From Phytophthora hibernalis (taxonomy: Eukaryota; Oomycota; Peronosporomycetes; Peronosporales; Peronosporaceae), in assembly GCA_012656075.1 (NCBI GenBank), contig JAAKBF010000087.1, positions 372,001 to 436,000 of the forward strand: a stretch of DNA of 64,000 nt. The letters are read 5' to 3'. The position numbers and the translations under genes are program-made. The notes beneath the pieces are model-generated. The model made no database searches. It was not told the origin of the DNA and saw only the letters and a program-made list of their open reading frames with translations. Of this stretch, positions 9,770 to 21,535 are shown in pieces (position 1 is the first letter of the stretch; each line of letters begins with the position of its first letter).

Positions 9770-11007
9770 TATTTAGAATATGCATAATATTTTTAATTTG
9801 AAATCGAATATTGATATCTACTACATGGCGAATATCTACCTATTACCATCAATACTAATAATCAGTTGAACGTAATTCCCATGGCCGCAAGGAAGCGCTT
9901 TCGATCTTTTGGAAATAACTGGTAAAACGATACTGACACTTCCGCTTGTTTATTTATAAACAAGCGGCTTGCCTGTAGCAACCCGCACATGCAGCGCGGG
10001 AGGCCCTATCAAGGAGGAATGCTTCTGTCATGAAATTTTGCACATACGTTCTTATGCAGTGTTTAAGTGCGATAATAATGTTTGGGCTCGAAAAGAGGAG
10101 TAGAAGGCAATGAATGGAGACATGGTAACTTGACTGGAAATCTCTGTTAAAGTGGCCGCTTTATGCACAAGAAAATTGTACCATCGGTGTGGGATGTGGG
10201 ACACAACTTGAAGTGCTCCTTATGGAGAGATCTCCTCTTCAAGAGAAACTGCCTGGCACAACCTGCGATCATGCACACCTTGGGTCCACCGCTGACAGCG
10301 ACAAGCTCGCCATCCGCAGTCTGTGGCGTTGTGGGTACGTGTTTATGCTGAACCAGGTTGCAGTACATGGGGACCAATAACGCAATCGACTACATGTACC
10401 TGGGCATGGGGACACCGTGCATCGGGCTTCGAACTAGGTGTGGCCGCTGTACATGTACCGCATACAGTTTGGAGCTTTTGCTCTCTGGCTGCCCCGACAT
10501 ACCTTTCGCAAAAAGACCGACGCCCTCTGCTCGGACAACTAATATCTACAATATCGGCGCAATTGAGCTGGGTGAACGGATTCTTTGCTACTCAGAATCA
10601 ATCACCGGCTCAATGGGATTCTAGGTCACTAATTTTTGCAGTGTACTACAATGTTAGCGTATGCTTTCCTGGGAATCCACTGCATCTTGATCAAGATGAA
10701 GGAATCGTTCATGCAGACCTTCGAGTTGAAGTTAGAGTGTGTGGGCCACCTAACTGTGTTCCCTCCTGAGAACCCCCATTCGAAAATCCGAATTGGTCGA
10801 GGAAACCCTGTCATCTCGTGTATTGTGAGGAGGAGAGTGGTGTGGTTTCAAGGGCCAGTATCGGTAGAGGACCATCGTCCAGTCACGACCAGTGGTGGCT
10901 TCGGATCACTATTTTTAGTTGACTCGTGGATTTGTCGCGGAAGGGGAGACGATCGTTTTGACCGCGCGAATCTATTTTATCGTGGCGTTTTGTGAACCCT
11001 TTCTATC
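9770..11007. other. Intergenic / degenerate DNA
   Basis: AT-rich just after 9770, then mixed sequence. Near 9970 a short motif (TTGCCTGTAGCAACCCGC) resembles the end of the repeat seen at 17379-17560 and 36985-37030. A minus-strand frame at 10147-10377 has CMIAGCARQFLLKRRSLHKEH, loosely zinc-finger-like, but I do not call it. No gene supported. Confidence 0.35.
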
Positions 11008-14000
11008 GTGGTCTTGTGGATGTTTTCACCACCAAGTATACTTTGCAGCTGCAAAGTAGCGCGTTGTTCGATGTGCTTCCGGTGCTCGCGGTGTGGTTGT
11101 TCCCATGACGGCGTGGCAGTGGAGGAAAAGGTGCTTCGTCGCTGTGGTCGTGGCGGTGGGCTGAAAAGGATTGATCATCGAGGTCTTAGTGACGAAGGTG
11201 AGCCCAGTAAAACTCGAGTAGCCAGTGGTGGTGATGGTCAAGCCAATCACAGCGGAAATGATATTCACGGTTGCAGTAAACGTGGTCGTAGTTGAAGTCG
11301 CAGGCGTCTGGCAAATGACGAAGCGTTTGGGATGGATGACGACAACGTTGCCCAAGTAAACGATACCGCAATTGAGAGCCTTAGCATTGCGAATTCACAA
11401 GATGAAATTAAACCTCGTTTGGATGGGCGTCCACGTCGGGCAGCCTCACGGAGTCGAATTCATATCGAGGAAGCTTCACCAGCAGCATGGAGACCGCCGA
11501 CATATCAAGAGCTTTTGGGATACTTTGGTGTGGATCCTCACACGGTTGCTAACGTAACAAAAGGTAAGGGCGCTTCTAGTATCCGACTCTCGCCTGAAAT
11601 ATGGGATGCAAGCCAAGGTGACTTCTCAAACAACAGAACCAAGTCCACTGTGTTTAAAATTTATGAGCGAACGTTTCTGGGTATAGCAGATTCTGTATGC
11701 GGAGAAGAAGCGGGCGCTGCTTCTCTTGACGCCTTCATGCACAAACAACTATCTGATAAACGTGTTTACGCTTTGCCAGTTGATAAGGCATCTCGGATAT
11801 TTCAACCACTCTTCGCGTGTATAAATACAACAAAACGAAACTCGGTCGAGCGGCGAACTGTTCGTGCACTGATGTGCGGGTTATTTTCACGTCGCCAGCT
11901 CAATCAAATGGCTGACGAGCTCCCAGGATTTCGTTTTGGCAAAGAGACTTATAGCTCTGGAAAGACAGATTTGAAAAACTGCAACTTGAAGGAGGGCTAG
12001 ACAAAAAAGTGGTCTCGCGAACGATTCAGTCGAACCGTGGTTGACGAGGCGATCAAGTTTATTCTCTCCTACGATAACGTGGCATATCTTTCTTTGGGGC
12101 AAAAAAATATTTTGAATGGTGAACATTTCATTGTCCCTGCCATATTGAGAAGAAAACCGATTAGCAACATGCTGCAGAACTACGCTCAGCGTACACAGTC
12201 GCCACAAGTGTCCAAGCGGACGTTTTACAGGCTATGTCGCGTTCTTACGCATGGAGAAACTGGAATGAGAACGGCAGTAGACTATGTGTCTGGTATTTTG
12301 GTGAACGACGGCATGCGCATTCTGAAAAGATTGCCTCGGATAAGTTTCCTGATGAGAAGGGTGAGCTTATCTCGAGTTTGGATCTTCTTAGAAGTTGGCT
12401 CAAGTACGGAAGTTTCGCTGCCGCACCAAGTTTGGAGACAGATTCAGTATTTCCGAGTGTGGAGAATTGTCCAAGGCACCAGACTGAGTTTGGCTTAACT
12501 CACCCAAAAACACCAACGAATCCTATCAACGAAACGTGTGCTGTGGGCCTTGTTTGGGTATGAATGCGCTTCCGTAATTGAGAGCGTGAAGAGCAATGCG
12601 GACGCTCATGCAGGAACGATTTCAGTCGTTCACGATTGTTTTGAGAAATTCGAGCTTTTATGGCTCATCGCCTTCGCGTAATAAACCAGCAGCGCACACT
12701 ATTAAAAACCCTGCACGAAATGAGTGAGCGAGCAATGCGATGTGATGGGTTAAACGAAGCATTCTCGACAATTGACTTCAAAATGAAAGCTGAGCCTATT
12801 TACTTTCGGGAAAAGACACTGGAACATTATGGGAAACGTGGCATGAGCTGGCATGGTGCTATGGTACAGTTTTGGCCGCGGAAAGTGAAGCTGGCTCGAT
12901 CTCTGGAAAAATCAGTGAGCAAAAGATCTATTACAATCACATTTCTGGCGCAGACAATAGGCAAGACAAAGAGGTGGTCGTGGCTTTAATCGAGGCAGTG
13001 CTGATCGACATCAAGCGCGACTTACCCCAGATTGATCGCATTGTATTGCAGAGTGATAACGCTTACAGTTACCGAATGCATTTGTTGCTATTTTGCTCCC
13101 GATGCTCGGAATCGCAAATCACATTGAGATTGCACGATTCGTTCATACCGACACCCAAGATGGTAAATCGCTGCTTGATGCTCAGTTTGCTCCCGCTACG
13201 AGAAAAGTGAAGTCATGGGCGAGGCAAGAAAATGACTGTACAACACCTCAATCCCTTGTCACCGCTCTTATTTCTGACGGAGGACTTCCTAACACGATGG
13301 CAGAAATTGTCGAGTATGACCGAGAAGCATTACAAATTCTTTTAAGCGAGATCAAATCAGTGGAGACGGATTTTGCAAACCTCACAGGTAGAATGAACGA
13401 TATACGCTATGAGTTTAACCATTCTTCGCGCAACAACAGAATCGGGACGATGCATCACCATTCGAGTTGCGACTCTGCCCAAAAATTCGTGTTCGTGCAT
13501 TCGCTTATTCTGATATCGGAGAAGGAAAATTACTGGAGTTTGACGTTGAAGCCGGTACGTCCCAGGCACTACACGGTACGGAGTAAGTTCAAGAGATGAC
13601 GGCGGAAGTGATGAAGCCCAATACAATGCTTTAGAGGAGACCGGTAGTCGCGATTGCGGTTCTGACGCTGATGTTGATCTGGATGATGTTGCTGCTGATG
13701 CTGTCAGCAATGGGTATTTAGGTGGTGATGATGATTTGATCGGTGATGGAGATAGTGATGATCCTGGGTATCGAAGTGTCGAGAGTGACGAGAGCGATTA
13801 CGATGATGAGGACGAATTGAATCTGTCAACCGAGATTGTTTCCCCGGTGTACCGTTGGTAGAGTTACTGGTGTACGCCTGATCACAAATGCACAAATTCG
13901 ACGAAGAATGAAGAGTTGGAGATGCTCCAACAGTGCCGTAGCAGATATCCCGACTGGCCGCAAGCAGCAGCGGAAAACAGAGAAAAAGTTGACTTCATAC

Positions 14001-14560
14001 GCAAAGCAAAGTCTGGTGGGCATGAAAAATGCTGGCTCGCTAGATGTTGCTGAGGTTTCAGATCTCCCTCAATCGATGGCTGCTCTAATTCAGCGTTTTC
14101 CTGGTGACGTTCCTCAAACCGAACTCAAGGAGGGATGGGCACAGCGCCAGCCTAAAGGAAAATGTATGGTGCAAAATATATCGCGATGCACGTATCGGAG
14201 GTGGAAGAAATGTTTCAGAGGGTTTGAGAACAAGTCAGACAAGATGGGCCCGGATAGGATGGTCAAAGTGCTGCAGCAAAATCATCCAGAGCGGTATGAT
14301 AAACCTGGTGAAAACGAAGTTCGAACTGCCATCTCGCGACTGTTTGCTAGCCAAAAAAGCGAGTTGCCACCACTAGTGACCAATCGGTTCAGCCTCCAGT
14401 GAAAAAGCAATGCCGCATGGAGCCGAAGTATGAAGAATTTCTGACTGAGCTTGTCACCACCAATACACACATGTCTCCAAGAGAAGTGCTGCCGCTGTTT
14501 CGCGAAAAATTCCCGAAGCAAATAAAGATCTTTACAACGATGGCCGAGTAAAGCGAAAGA
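11008..14560 (+). pseudogene. Large decayed transposase-like gene (uncharacterised DDE-type family)
   Basis: The frame from 11008 to 12498 is open except for TGA at 11293-11295 and TAG at 11998-12000. Further parts continue in other frames to about 14560. The middle reads GKRGMSWHGAMVQF (about 12835), then IVLQSDNAYSY (about 13045), then FVHTDTQDGKSLLDAQFAP (about 13140). SDNA and a later D/E after a TQDGK block resemble catalytic parts of an uncharacterised transposase-like family found in oomycetes and marine animals. That placement is from memory. A strongly acidic stretch follows (13660-13820, rich in DD and GD), then helical repeats including YDKPGENEVRTAISRLFASQK. At least four frame changes or stops show decay. 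Terminal repeats were not found. Confidence 0.5.
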
Positions 14561-14743
14561 TAACGGCCTTAAAAAGGCAGCTGTGAGCTATTCCTACCTT
14601 ATGTATCGTCCCCTGATGACACGTGCGGTTCTGGATCACGTGAGAGAACAAAATGTCCTGATGAAGACGGGTGATAAGTTATCACTGATAACGCTATGAA
14701 CTGATACAGGATTAGCATCTGCATCTGGTGCAGCAAACCCACA

Positions 14744-15228
14744 ATGCTGCACAGAGTGGCGGAGATCTCGCTGCTTCAGAAGGCCCCATGTTTTGACTTA
14801 TTCTGCTGCATTTTGACTCTGGAGGTGATTGAAGTGATGTGGCATGCGCGAACATTTTTCGGACTGCAATATCACCGACTCCGTTCTGGACCTGTACATG
14901 CGTGTCGGCACCAGTATGAGGTGCCGCTGCCGGTCAATTCGGCTAAGTACCGTCGAGCTGCGACCAACCGCACCAAGACCTTCTGCCAGTCTCGCGTGGA
15001 ACGGAATATGGTAGGCATTATCGAGACTTAACTGGAACCTGATTTGTAGGTGCACATGAGTATGTACTGTACATGGAGTCGGCGAAGAAATTCCGTCAAT
15101 TGTGGTTCCGTGGTGCGCTGATTGTGAGAGAAAGTTTCCCAGTACGGTATGTACGTGTATGCCATTGAGGTTTCGCAGATTTCACACTTGATCGCGAATT
15201 CTTTTATAAGTGCGAACGCTACTACACA
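14744..15228 (+). other. Unrecognised coding-like DNA, left of the transposon insertion
   Basis: Short open pieces in shifting frames look protein-like: EVPLPVNSAKYRRAATN, then EYVLYMESAKKFRQLWFRG, then DFTLDREFFYKCERYY right up to the transposon end. After the transposon (16801 on), another coding-like piece reads SFVVDYSIAQIPPSLFETI. This suggests one old gene split by the insertion. No family is recognised. Confidence 0.25.
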
Positions 15229-15350
15229 TTTGCCCGGCCAAAGTGAGGCTAATCGTCAATCAAAGTGGTCGGGTTTTAATTTGGGATCCGGCTAGTGCCT
15301 TATTTAAGCTTAGTTTGGCAATCAAAGTGGGCTAATCTCCATTCAATGTG
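15229..15350 (+). repeat. Left terminal inverted repeat of the IS630/Tc1-like transposon
   Basis: Matches the reverse complement of 16679-16800 with only a handful of mismatches over about 115 bp. It starts TTTGCCCGGCCAAAGTGAGG. Confidence 0.85.
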
Positions 15351-15385
15351 GGCGCTGCGAGGTGCAGCAGTATTAACTATCCAAA

Positions 15386-16583
15386 CTACTCGCTATAAAC
15401 CATGTCCTCCATGCGGATGGCCGCGTCGCCAAACTTCGCCGCATGGAGCTCCATCCTCTGCACGATGTTCTGTGTGATGCGGGGCATGCACACAGCCGCA
15501 GCTCGCTCCAGAATCTCCATGCGAGCTTCCGTCTTGGAAATCCGCGGGCCGGTGCTGCTGAGCTGCGTTCGGGGCTGGTTCATCTCGTCCCGCATGAAGA
15601 CCAAGTACTGCTTGATGTGCGCTTTGAGCGCACTAAAGCAGTTCTCGATCGGGTTGCACATCGGCCTGTAAGGCCTGAGGCGCAGCAACACCAGATCGTC
15701 GTGAGGTTTCACCAGCACTTCTGTCTGGAAATGCGCAGGCGCATTATCAAAGACGAGTACAATTTTCTTGTCTACGTACTCCTCCTGGTACACGTCTAAC
15801 CACTTGATCTCCTTGTACAGCTCGTCGATAAACGCGGCATTAGTCGCCATCTTGATGCTGCCACGGTGCGTCCTGTAAGCGACAACGCAGACCGATGAAG
15901 ACACCGCACATTGTATCTGTAAATTCGCCGCTTTCGAAGGCGGGATCTTCTCGACGGCGCGCGAGCCCTTCTTCGCGCGCCCGCGAGTGCGCTTGCAGTA
16001 CAAGTTGTAATTGGTTTTGTCGAAATAGACAACAAAGTTGCCCTGCTCGTTGTGGCTAACCAGCGCCTCGGCGAATGCCTTACGCTTCTCCTTGTTCACC
16101 TCACTGCTGCAGGTAATGGGCTCAACTCGAGCCTGTGTCAACATGTTGTCGCATAGTTAGACCTATGCACGCCTTGGGATAGCTGAAACCTCTTACCTGC
16201 TTGACCGTGAACATCATGTCTAACAGGTGGCGCGAGATTGTTGACTCTGACAGCAGCACGTTCAAGTCCTCCCGCACCATCGCTCGCATACTGCTAAGGG
16301 TGTAGGTGCAGGACTCGTTTAACCAGATCTCCAGAGCGGCCTTGATCTCGGGGATCACCTTAGTTACTCGTGCACCGCCACGCGGAAGGTCCTCGACGCG
16401 GCCGGTGTGCACAAGGCGCTCTGCAGTGGACCTGGGAAAATCGTTATGGCTTGCTACAGCCCGCCAGTTGCCTCCAGACTGGTAGGCATCGAGGACACGG
16501 CGGCGCTCTTCGGGAGTGTAACATCTGGTGGAGAGTTGCGAGGGCATCTTGGAGGCTTGCGGTGATTTGAAGAATGAACGCAT
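15386..16583 (-). CDS. IS630/Tc1-type transposase with a 64-nt intron
   Basis: Cuts and pastes the element through a DDE catalytic triad. Exon 1 (16583-16197, 129 codons) carries a helix-turn-helix region: YTPEERRRVLDAY, then a second helical unit with MVREDLNVLLSESTISRHLL. A GT-AG intron (16196-16133) restores frame to exon 2 (16132-15386). Exon 2 has VVYFDKTNYNLYCKRT (first D), IVLVFDNAPAHFQTE (second D) and LLRLRPYRPMCNPIENCFS (E), with 33 residues between the second D and E. The predicted product is 377 aa. The start could also be the ATG at 16547, just before the first domain. No stop or frame break is seen once the intron is removed, so the gene may be active. Confidence 0.85.
16133..16196 (-). 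other. GT-AG intron in the IS630/Tc1-like transposase
   Basis: Starts GTAAGAGG after AAGCAG and ends TTGACACAG. It is 64 nt, so it cannot be read through in frame, and its removal joins two clean reading frames in phase 0 between conserved blocks. Confidence 0.75.
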
Positions 16584-16678
16584 TGAAGCGGCGTGCACGG
16601 GAGGGACAAGGCGCGAAGATCGAAATCCGCGCGAATACAGGAATCGTTGGTGTGCAGCGCTCTCGCGCCAGATTAGAC

Positions 16679-16800
16679 CATTTAGATTGGGGATTAGCCC
16701 ACTTTGATTGCCAAACTGAGCTTAAATTAGGCACTAGCCGGATCCCAAATTAAAACCCGACCACTTTGGTTGACGATTAGCCTCACTTTGGCCGGGCAAA
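16679..16800 (-). repeat. Right terminal inverted repeat of the IS630/Tc1-like transposon
   Basis: Inverted copy of 15229-15350, ending CTTTGGCCGGGCAAA. Substitutions are few. Confidence 0.85.
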
Positions 16801-17378
16801 GGTGTAGACGCTGTCGTTCGTGGTTGACTACTCGATTGCGCAGATTCCGCCGTCGCTGTTTGAGACTATTACCATTGGCTCGCTGGTGGATGGTAGGTAT
16901 CTACTGGCGCAGGTAAGAAACTCATGGATGAACGTGGCTGCGATCGTAGACGAAGGCATCATCACCTAACTTGTGAATGTTGTATACATGTATGAACAGG
17001 TAAGATCTTGGGTCTCCCTCAATTGGTCGTGCGAAATATGGATACGGTAGTGCCCACAACACGTAGTGCAGCGCGTCATATTAGAGGACATCATCCAAGC
17101 AAGAAAGAGGTGCAACTCGCCGAAGGAGTGCTTGGACATTCCGTCACTGGGCGAGCTCTTGTTGAGCAAGTGAACAAAAAGAACAAGTTGTGCTGTGAAC
17201 GAACCGCGCTAAGTCAGCAGTTGACTGACTGACAACTTGTCCAACTCTTGTCGGACAAGAGTTGGATTGGTCGTACTACTCCTTGCCTCGGTTATGCTAT
17301 GGTGGGATCCGCCCCTCCCTCCAGCAGTGCAGGACACACGGGCAACCACCCGAGGCGTCCTTTTCAACGAGTTAGTGT
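16801..17378. other. Coding-like remnant then intergenic DNA
   Basis: From 16810 to about 16915 one plus-strand frame reads like protein (SFVVDYSIAQIPPSLFETI, then GSLVDGRYLLAQ) and ends at a possible splice donor (CAGGTAAGAAAC). This may be the right half of the gene split by the transposon. No gene is seen after that. Confidence 0.25.
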
Positions 17379-17560
17379 GCTACCCCACCACAGGTTATGA
17401 AGTAGACAATAGGCCAGATCAAAACAGCTTGTACTAAGCTTGCTAATGGTGTAAAATTGTTTATGCTTTTAAAAGACCGGAATACAGGTATGTTGTCTTT
17501 CCAATCACCGCCAAAATATGGCGAAAATGGCGGGTTCTTACAGGCAACCCGTGATAATAC
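17379..17560 (+). repeat. Dispersed repeat R3, copy 1
   Basis: Shares about 150-170 bp with 29463-29612: TATGAAGTAGACAATA, then AGATCAAAACAGCTTGTACT, AAAAGACCGGAATA and GTTGTCTTTCC. Its far end (reverse complement TTGCCTGTAAGAACCCGCC) also recurs at 36985-37030. It has no coding potential and is probably a short non-autonomous element or a solo end of a larger one. Confidence 0.7.
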
Positions 17561-18584
17561 TTCGAAGCAGTATTCCATAGTATAGTAGTAATCACTACTG
17601 AAGTCCTGAGCTATTTCAACTCAAGCAAAGTTATATTTGTCTAGGCTTCGTTAATATTAATATTTTAATTAAAGAAGTACTATTACTAGCCGCAGATCGA
17701 CTACATTCCACGTATCACCGTCTCTCCACCCAGATCAATTCCTTACAGCTCTAAACGCCAGCCAGGGTCATATCACTCGTGATCCTGTGAAGTTCATAGA
17801 TCCTGCTTATATGCATCCAAACACTGCTCTTCACGAAGATTTGATACGGTGTAGTGAATTGTAGCCCGGATCCAGTTACCTTATCGCAAATAATAATATT
17901 TCATTTGGTGCGTCAACTCGAATCGCCGAATCTTGCTCGCTAACTGTCTGGACCTTCGGTCGCGAATCCTCCGGCGTACTGTCGGAGTTCTTCGTTGACT
18001 TTCTTGAGATAGAGCACTCATTTCCACTATTGGTGCTCGCGTAGCGATACGCTGCATCGTGTTCTGGTGGTCGCGGTGCTCTGCACACAGCCAATGACAC
18101 TCCCCATTACGCTTGATATTCCTCGCCTTCGTGCACTTGCTAGTGTATTGTCATTGTGCAGAGTTGTCCGGTCGCGGAGACCTCTTCCCTTGACGGGCAC
18201 GATCCTTGGCATGACAGTCAGCTGGCGTCTTTCGTTACCGTACGGGAACGTACATAATGACGCAAGAAGCTCCACTGTAGGATGCAACAACACGCGCGAT
18301 ACAGAACAACATGCCGGTCAGACGTTCTAGTAGCGTAGCTACGCCGCGCCAGAGCAGCACTTACCATGCGTAAAATATTATTAAACATTTAAAAAATATT
18401 TACGCGTTTCCCTTAACAACCGGGAGGATGCTGGCGGGGAATGCACTCACGTAATGCCCTTATAAATTTCTCTTCCACCAAAATAAAAAACTTCGGTCCA
18501 CAGTAATTTACCGATGATGTCGCGTTTAGGGCCGTTATTAAATTCCCGCTCCCAGGTCCCTCCAGAAGCGACTCAATCATGTGA
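17561..18584. other. Intergenic DNA, nothing recognised
   Basis: Mixed AT-rich then balanced sequence. Short open frames on both strands (for example around 18030-18330) have no recognisable domain and overlap on opposite strands, so none is called. Confidence 0.4.
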
Positions 18585-19388
18585 CAGGACGTCACCAGTG
18601 ATTTCAACGATGACGATAATGAGAGTTTTAATGATCTATTGCACCTGAAGAACGAATTTGCCAGAGTTGACGCAAGTAATATTCGCCAGCACGATCGTGC
18701 AAAACTCTGGTCAATATGGAAAGGATTGACAAGCAAGTACCGCGAAGCATTCGGGAATGTTACGAAGTTCGGAAACCCCAAACCGTTTGAGGCGTTTATC
18801 CCGGACGTGTAAACGTCTACTACCTGCAGCTGTTAACGGCCATCACGCGGCCCAACCTGCATCAGTGCGTCGTTCAAATGCTGCCAGTCTCAATCGCCTC
18901 TGACTGTATGGAAATCTCCGATTCTCAAGTACCGGCATTAAAATCACCACTAGGACGCAACGGTAAGAACACTATAGACTGTTGATGTGATAAAATCTAA
19001 TTATTAATTTTCAGGCAAGCGTACGGACGCTGTCGTCGAAGTTTTGCGGGAGATGGTAACGAATAAAGAGAGGACGCTTTAAACTAAGCGTCTGATCGCG
19101 TTTTTCGACGAGAGGATCGCGCTCAAAGACAAAAAGATTTCCGCAGCTAAATCGAGCACGCGGCTTTCCATCCGCGAAAAAAGGGATGGTGTTGATCTTT
19201 TCATCAGCTTGCAACGCTCGTTGAGCGAAATGAGACGCAACCTTGCCGAGCTCATGAAGACTGGACTACGCTCGGAGGCTATTGATCTGAGGTGCTGCAT
19301 AGTGAAGTTGCGCGGCGAGATGGAGGAGTGTCTTAAACGGTCTTCTGTGATAAACGGAAAAAGAAATTTGGGGTCTACTTCGGTTTAG
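18585..19388 (+). pseudogene. Broken gene for a SANT/trihelix-like protein, possible transposon partner
   Basis: A frame open from just after a stop near 18582 contains LLHLKNEFARVDASNIRQHD and KLWSIWKGLTSKYREAFGNV, a tryptophan-spaced helical region like Myb/SANT or trihelix DNA-binding domains. A stop follows near 18810; coding-like sequence then continues in another frame (VYYLQLLTAITRPNLHQCVV) to a likely 52-nt GT-AG intron (18963-19014). The second exon reads RTDAVVEVLREMVTNKE, one stop, then a long charged helical tail (SLQRSLSEMRRNLAELMK). It is convergent with the Harbinger-type transposase remnant at 19640-19950. PIF/Harbinger elements carry exactly such a Myb-like second gene, so it may be its partner. 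That link is inference. Confidence 0.45.
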
Positions 19389-19639
19389 CGAATATTTTAG
19401 TTTAAAACACAATCGGTACGTGTTGGGCGTAAAAAGCATTTTTTCGTGTTGTGGATGCTTGTACTTGCCCGTTATGACTCTTCATTTCTTGCTTCGCGTC
19501 GTACGTTCAGGATGAGATTATATACGGGCCTTATACAGATAAACTTGCAAATGCCGTCTCGAAGAACGCAGATTCGGTTTGTTTCACTTGTAACTTCAAC
19601 GCTCGATGGTATGTTTTTAGAATTCGCCACTTGGTAACC

Positions 19640-19950
19640 ATGAGTCCGAGTGCTTGTCCAATCCTTATACGCAGCTAACAAAGCGGTAAAAGTATATTTA
19701 CTCTCATTCATTCCATCAGAAGCAGTATATAGAGTTAGCATTCCTTCTGTAAGTATATAAGCGTTATCTCCCACAAATAGACTCCAAGTGGAAGATTAGA
19801 ACACACATTATGCAAAGAGGATAACTAAAGGCCCACACATCGTTCATACCCCGTGGCCACTTCATAGAGAACGATGTAAAACGCGATAGATGATCACATG
19901 AAGCCTATACATTAATACCATAACAGCAATAATGTCCAGAAAATAGGATG
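19640..19950 (-). pseudogene. PIF/Harbinger-type (DDE_Tnp_4) transposase remnant
   Basis: A minus-strand reading shows the middle of a DDE_Tnp_4 transposase. YGINV, a stop (TAG where Q is usual), then ASCDHLSRFTSFS, then PRGMNDVWAFSYPL, the family's G-x-x-N-D block near a catalytic D. In the next frame come VGDNAYILTEGMLTLY, matching the G-D-x-A-Y-x-L signature, and NESKYTFTALLAAY. One frame change and one stop are visible. Only about a third of a normal transposase remains. The frame continues below 19640 without recognisable motifs. Confidence 0.6.
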
Positions 19951-20302
19951 TTACGTGAGCTGCTTCACGCTTGGTTGGTGTTTTTATTCGACATAATCAT
20001 CCATCCACAGCTCCCACAAAGTCTCTTAACGCACCATCTAAACTTTTAGTGGCAAAAGCTTCACATTGATGCTTCATTTCATCTCTCGTTTTAGGAAATG
20101 TAATAGTTATTAATAACTCCAATTGGAGGTTCTACCCAAAATTTTTATTGGCGATTCGTTTAATCAATAGCCGGGCAATCGCCGACCTACCAAAATCGTA
20201 TCTAGATGAGGTACAGCACACTACGGAAACTCGCGAAGAAGGCAGTGCTCTAGCTTACAGCGCTGTGCCACAACACATCCAAGCCCTTAGAACGCGTCCA
20301 CC

Positions 20303-21532
20303 ATGGATCAACCCAGAGCGCCTTCAAGAACGGAGTCACCACCAGCATCGCGTGTTGACGAGAGTTCCCCCCGCCAGTCTCAGAGCGTCGAGTTTTACCA
20401 TATCCACTGCGGAAACGAACGCCACCGCCTCGTGATTCATCTCTTGAAGCGCCTCGCCCACGCCAAAGATCCCTTACTTCGCCAGGATCACCACCTGTGG
20501 GAGCTGCCTCGCAGTCAGCACCGCTAACGCACCAGCAAGGTCGTTCAACATCACAATCCGCAACACAGTCGAGGACTGCGTCGCCGGACGCCTCAAGGAC
20601 GCCAGCAATATACAGATCTCTCGGTATCATCCCCACAATCTGCGCAGCTCCAGCGGCTTCAGCTAGTGGTCCAGTCAATCGTCAAGAATGCCGTCACACA
20701 ACGTGAAGCATCAGGAGAAACACTCGAAGACTATGCTGCTAACGGAAATTCATTCGACGAGATCTTTCAAAAACGGTGGCAGAAGTTTAGCGGTAGGGTG
20801 AAAGGACTGGCCGTCAAGCGGGACGGCACCTGGACAATGGAAGATATACCCCACTCGACAGCATGGAGTAAGGTTTTGCAGTTCAAGATGGATTGTCACA
20901 TTGCCAGCAGTACTCAGTCGGACGTCGCCTGGAATCGGTGGGTTACAGCTAGGCGTGGGGAAACGGTCAAACGGCTTATCTACGAGTATGGTATGGCTAT
21001 TGTCAAAACCAAGGACGCTACTGACTTCATGGCAGATTGCATTCGGCCAACGGAGGTGGACCGGTCTGGTGCGACTGCGGAGACCGGCCTTCGTGATGTC
21101 GTTGCCCAACTTCAGGACAGTTGTGGTGCAACATTTCAAGCTCATGGCACGGTGTGGCGAATGTGGGCTAACGCGATTACCCGAAACCTTGACCGATCAA
21201 CTTGGGATGGCGTCATCTTGGATCCTCCGCCAGCCCAGGTTATGTGTTTGCTCAAGCCAGCCGATAGCCAGGCCGACAGCTAGCTCTCAGGGCTCACTCG
21301 GTCAGTGCAGTTGGCGCTTGAATGTATCAACGCGTCCATGGCAGACAATGAGCAACTAAACCAGGATGTCGATGCATTGCAGCAGCGTCTGGACACTCAA
21401 GCGAGTGGTTTGACTTCTCGAAAATGTATTTTTGAGGCATTCCTGGCTGATGTGCCATTACCATCCGTGAATGACGTCATCGACCCACTTGACGCACTGG
21501 TAAACATAGATGACGAAGGGAACCAGGAGTAA
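20303..21532 (+). pseudogene. Unrecognised protein gene with two in-frame stops
   Basis: One frame is open for 410 codons from an ATG at 20303, apart from TAA at 20525-20527 and TAG at 21281-21283. The N-terminal part is low-complexity and rich in P, S, R and Q. From about 20666 it is globular and helical: QREASGETLEDYAANGNSF, FQKRWQKFSGRVKGLAVKRD, then VWRMWANAITRNLD. A helical acidic tail follows (NEQLNQDVDALQQRLD), ending VNIDDEGNQE. I do not recognise a domain. The tail after the second stop could be a coiled coil. The absence of frameshifts over 1.2 kb suggests recent loss. It may be a transposon accessory protein given its surroundings. Confidence 0.4.
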
Positions 21533-21535
21533 TTG

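Larger units (their letters stand above)
15229..16800 (-). mobile_element. Complete IS630/Tc1-like DNA transposon, 1.57 kb, long terminal inverted repeats
   Basis: The two ends are inverted copies of each other for about 122 bp with only a few mismatches (left 15229-15350, right about 16679-16800), beginning TTTGCCCGGCCAAAG. Between them lies a single minus-strand transposase gene with an intron. No TA target duplication, usual for Tc1/mariner, is visible at the borders (left flank ends CTACTACACA, right flank starts GGTGTAGACG), so the exact ends or duplication are uncertain. The high identity of the ends and the uninterrupted gene make this the best-preserved transposon in the window. It sits inside older coding-like DNA. 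Confidence 0.85.

Noticed and set aside
10147..10377. Zinc-finger-like C/H pattern on the minus strand
   Set aside because: Spacing fits no known finger and there is no supporting context.
11026..11355. Threonine-rich minus-strand frame of 109 codons
   Set aside because: It is antisense to the acidic, basic-rich start of the transposase-like gene; composition explained by the opposite strand.
17237..17437. Short plus frame with a hydrophobic N-terminal run, signal-peptide-like
   Set aside because: It runs into repeat R3, has no RXLR or other effector motif, and its C-terminal half is repeat sequence; likely chance.
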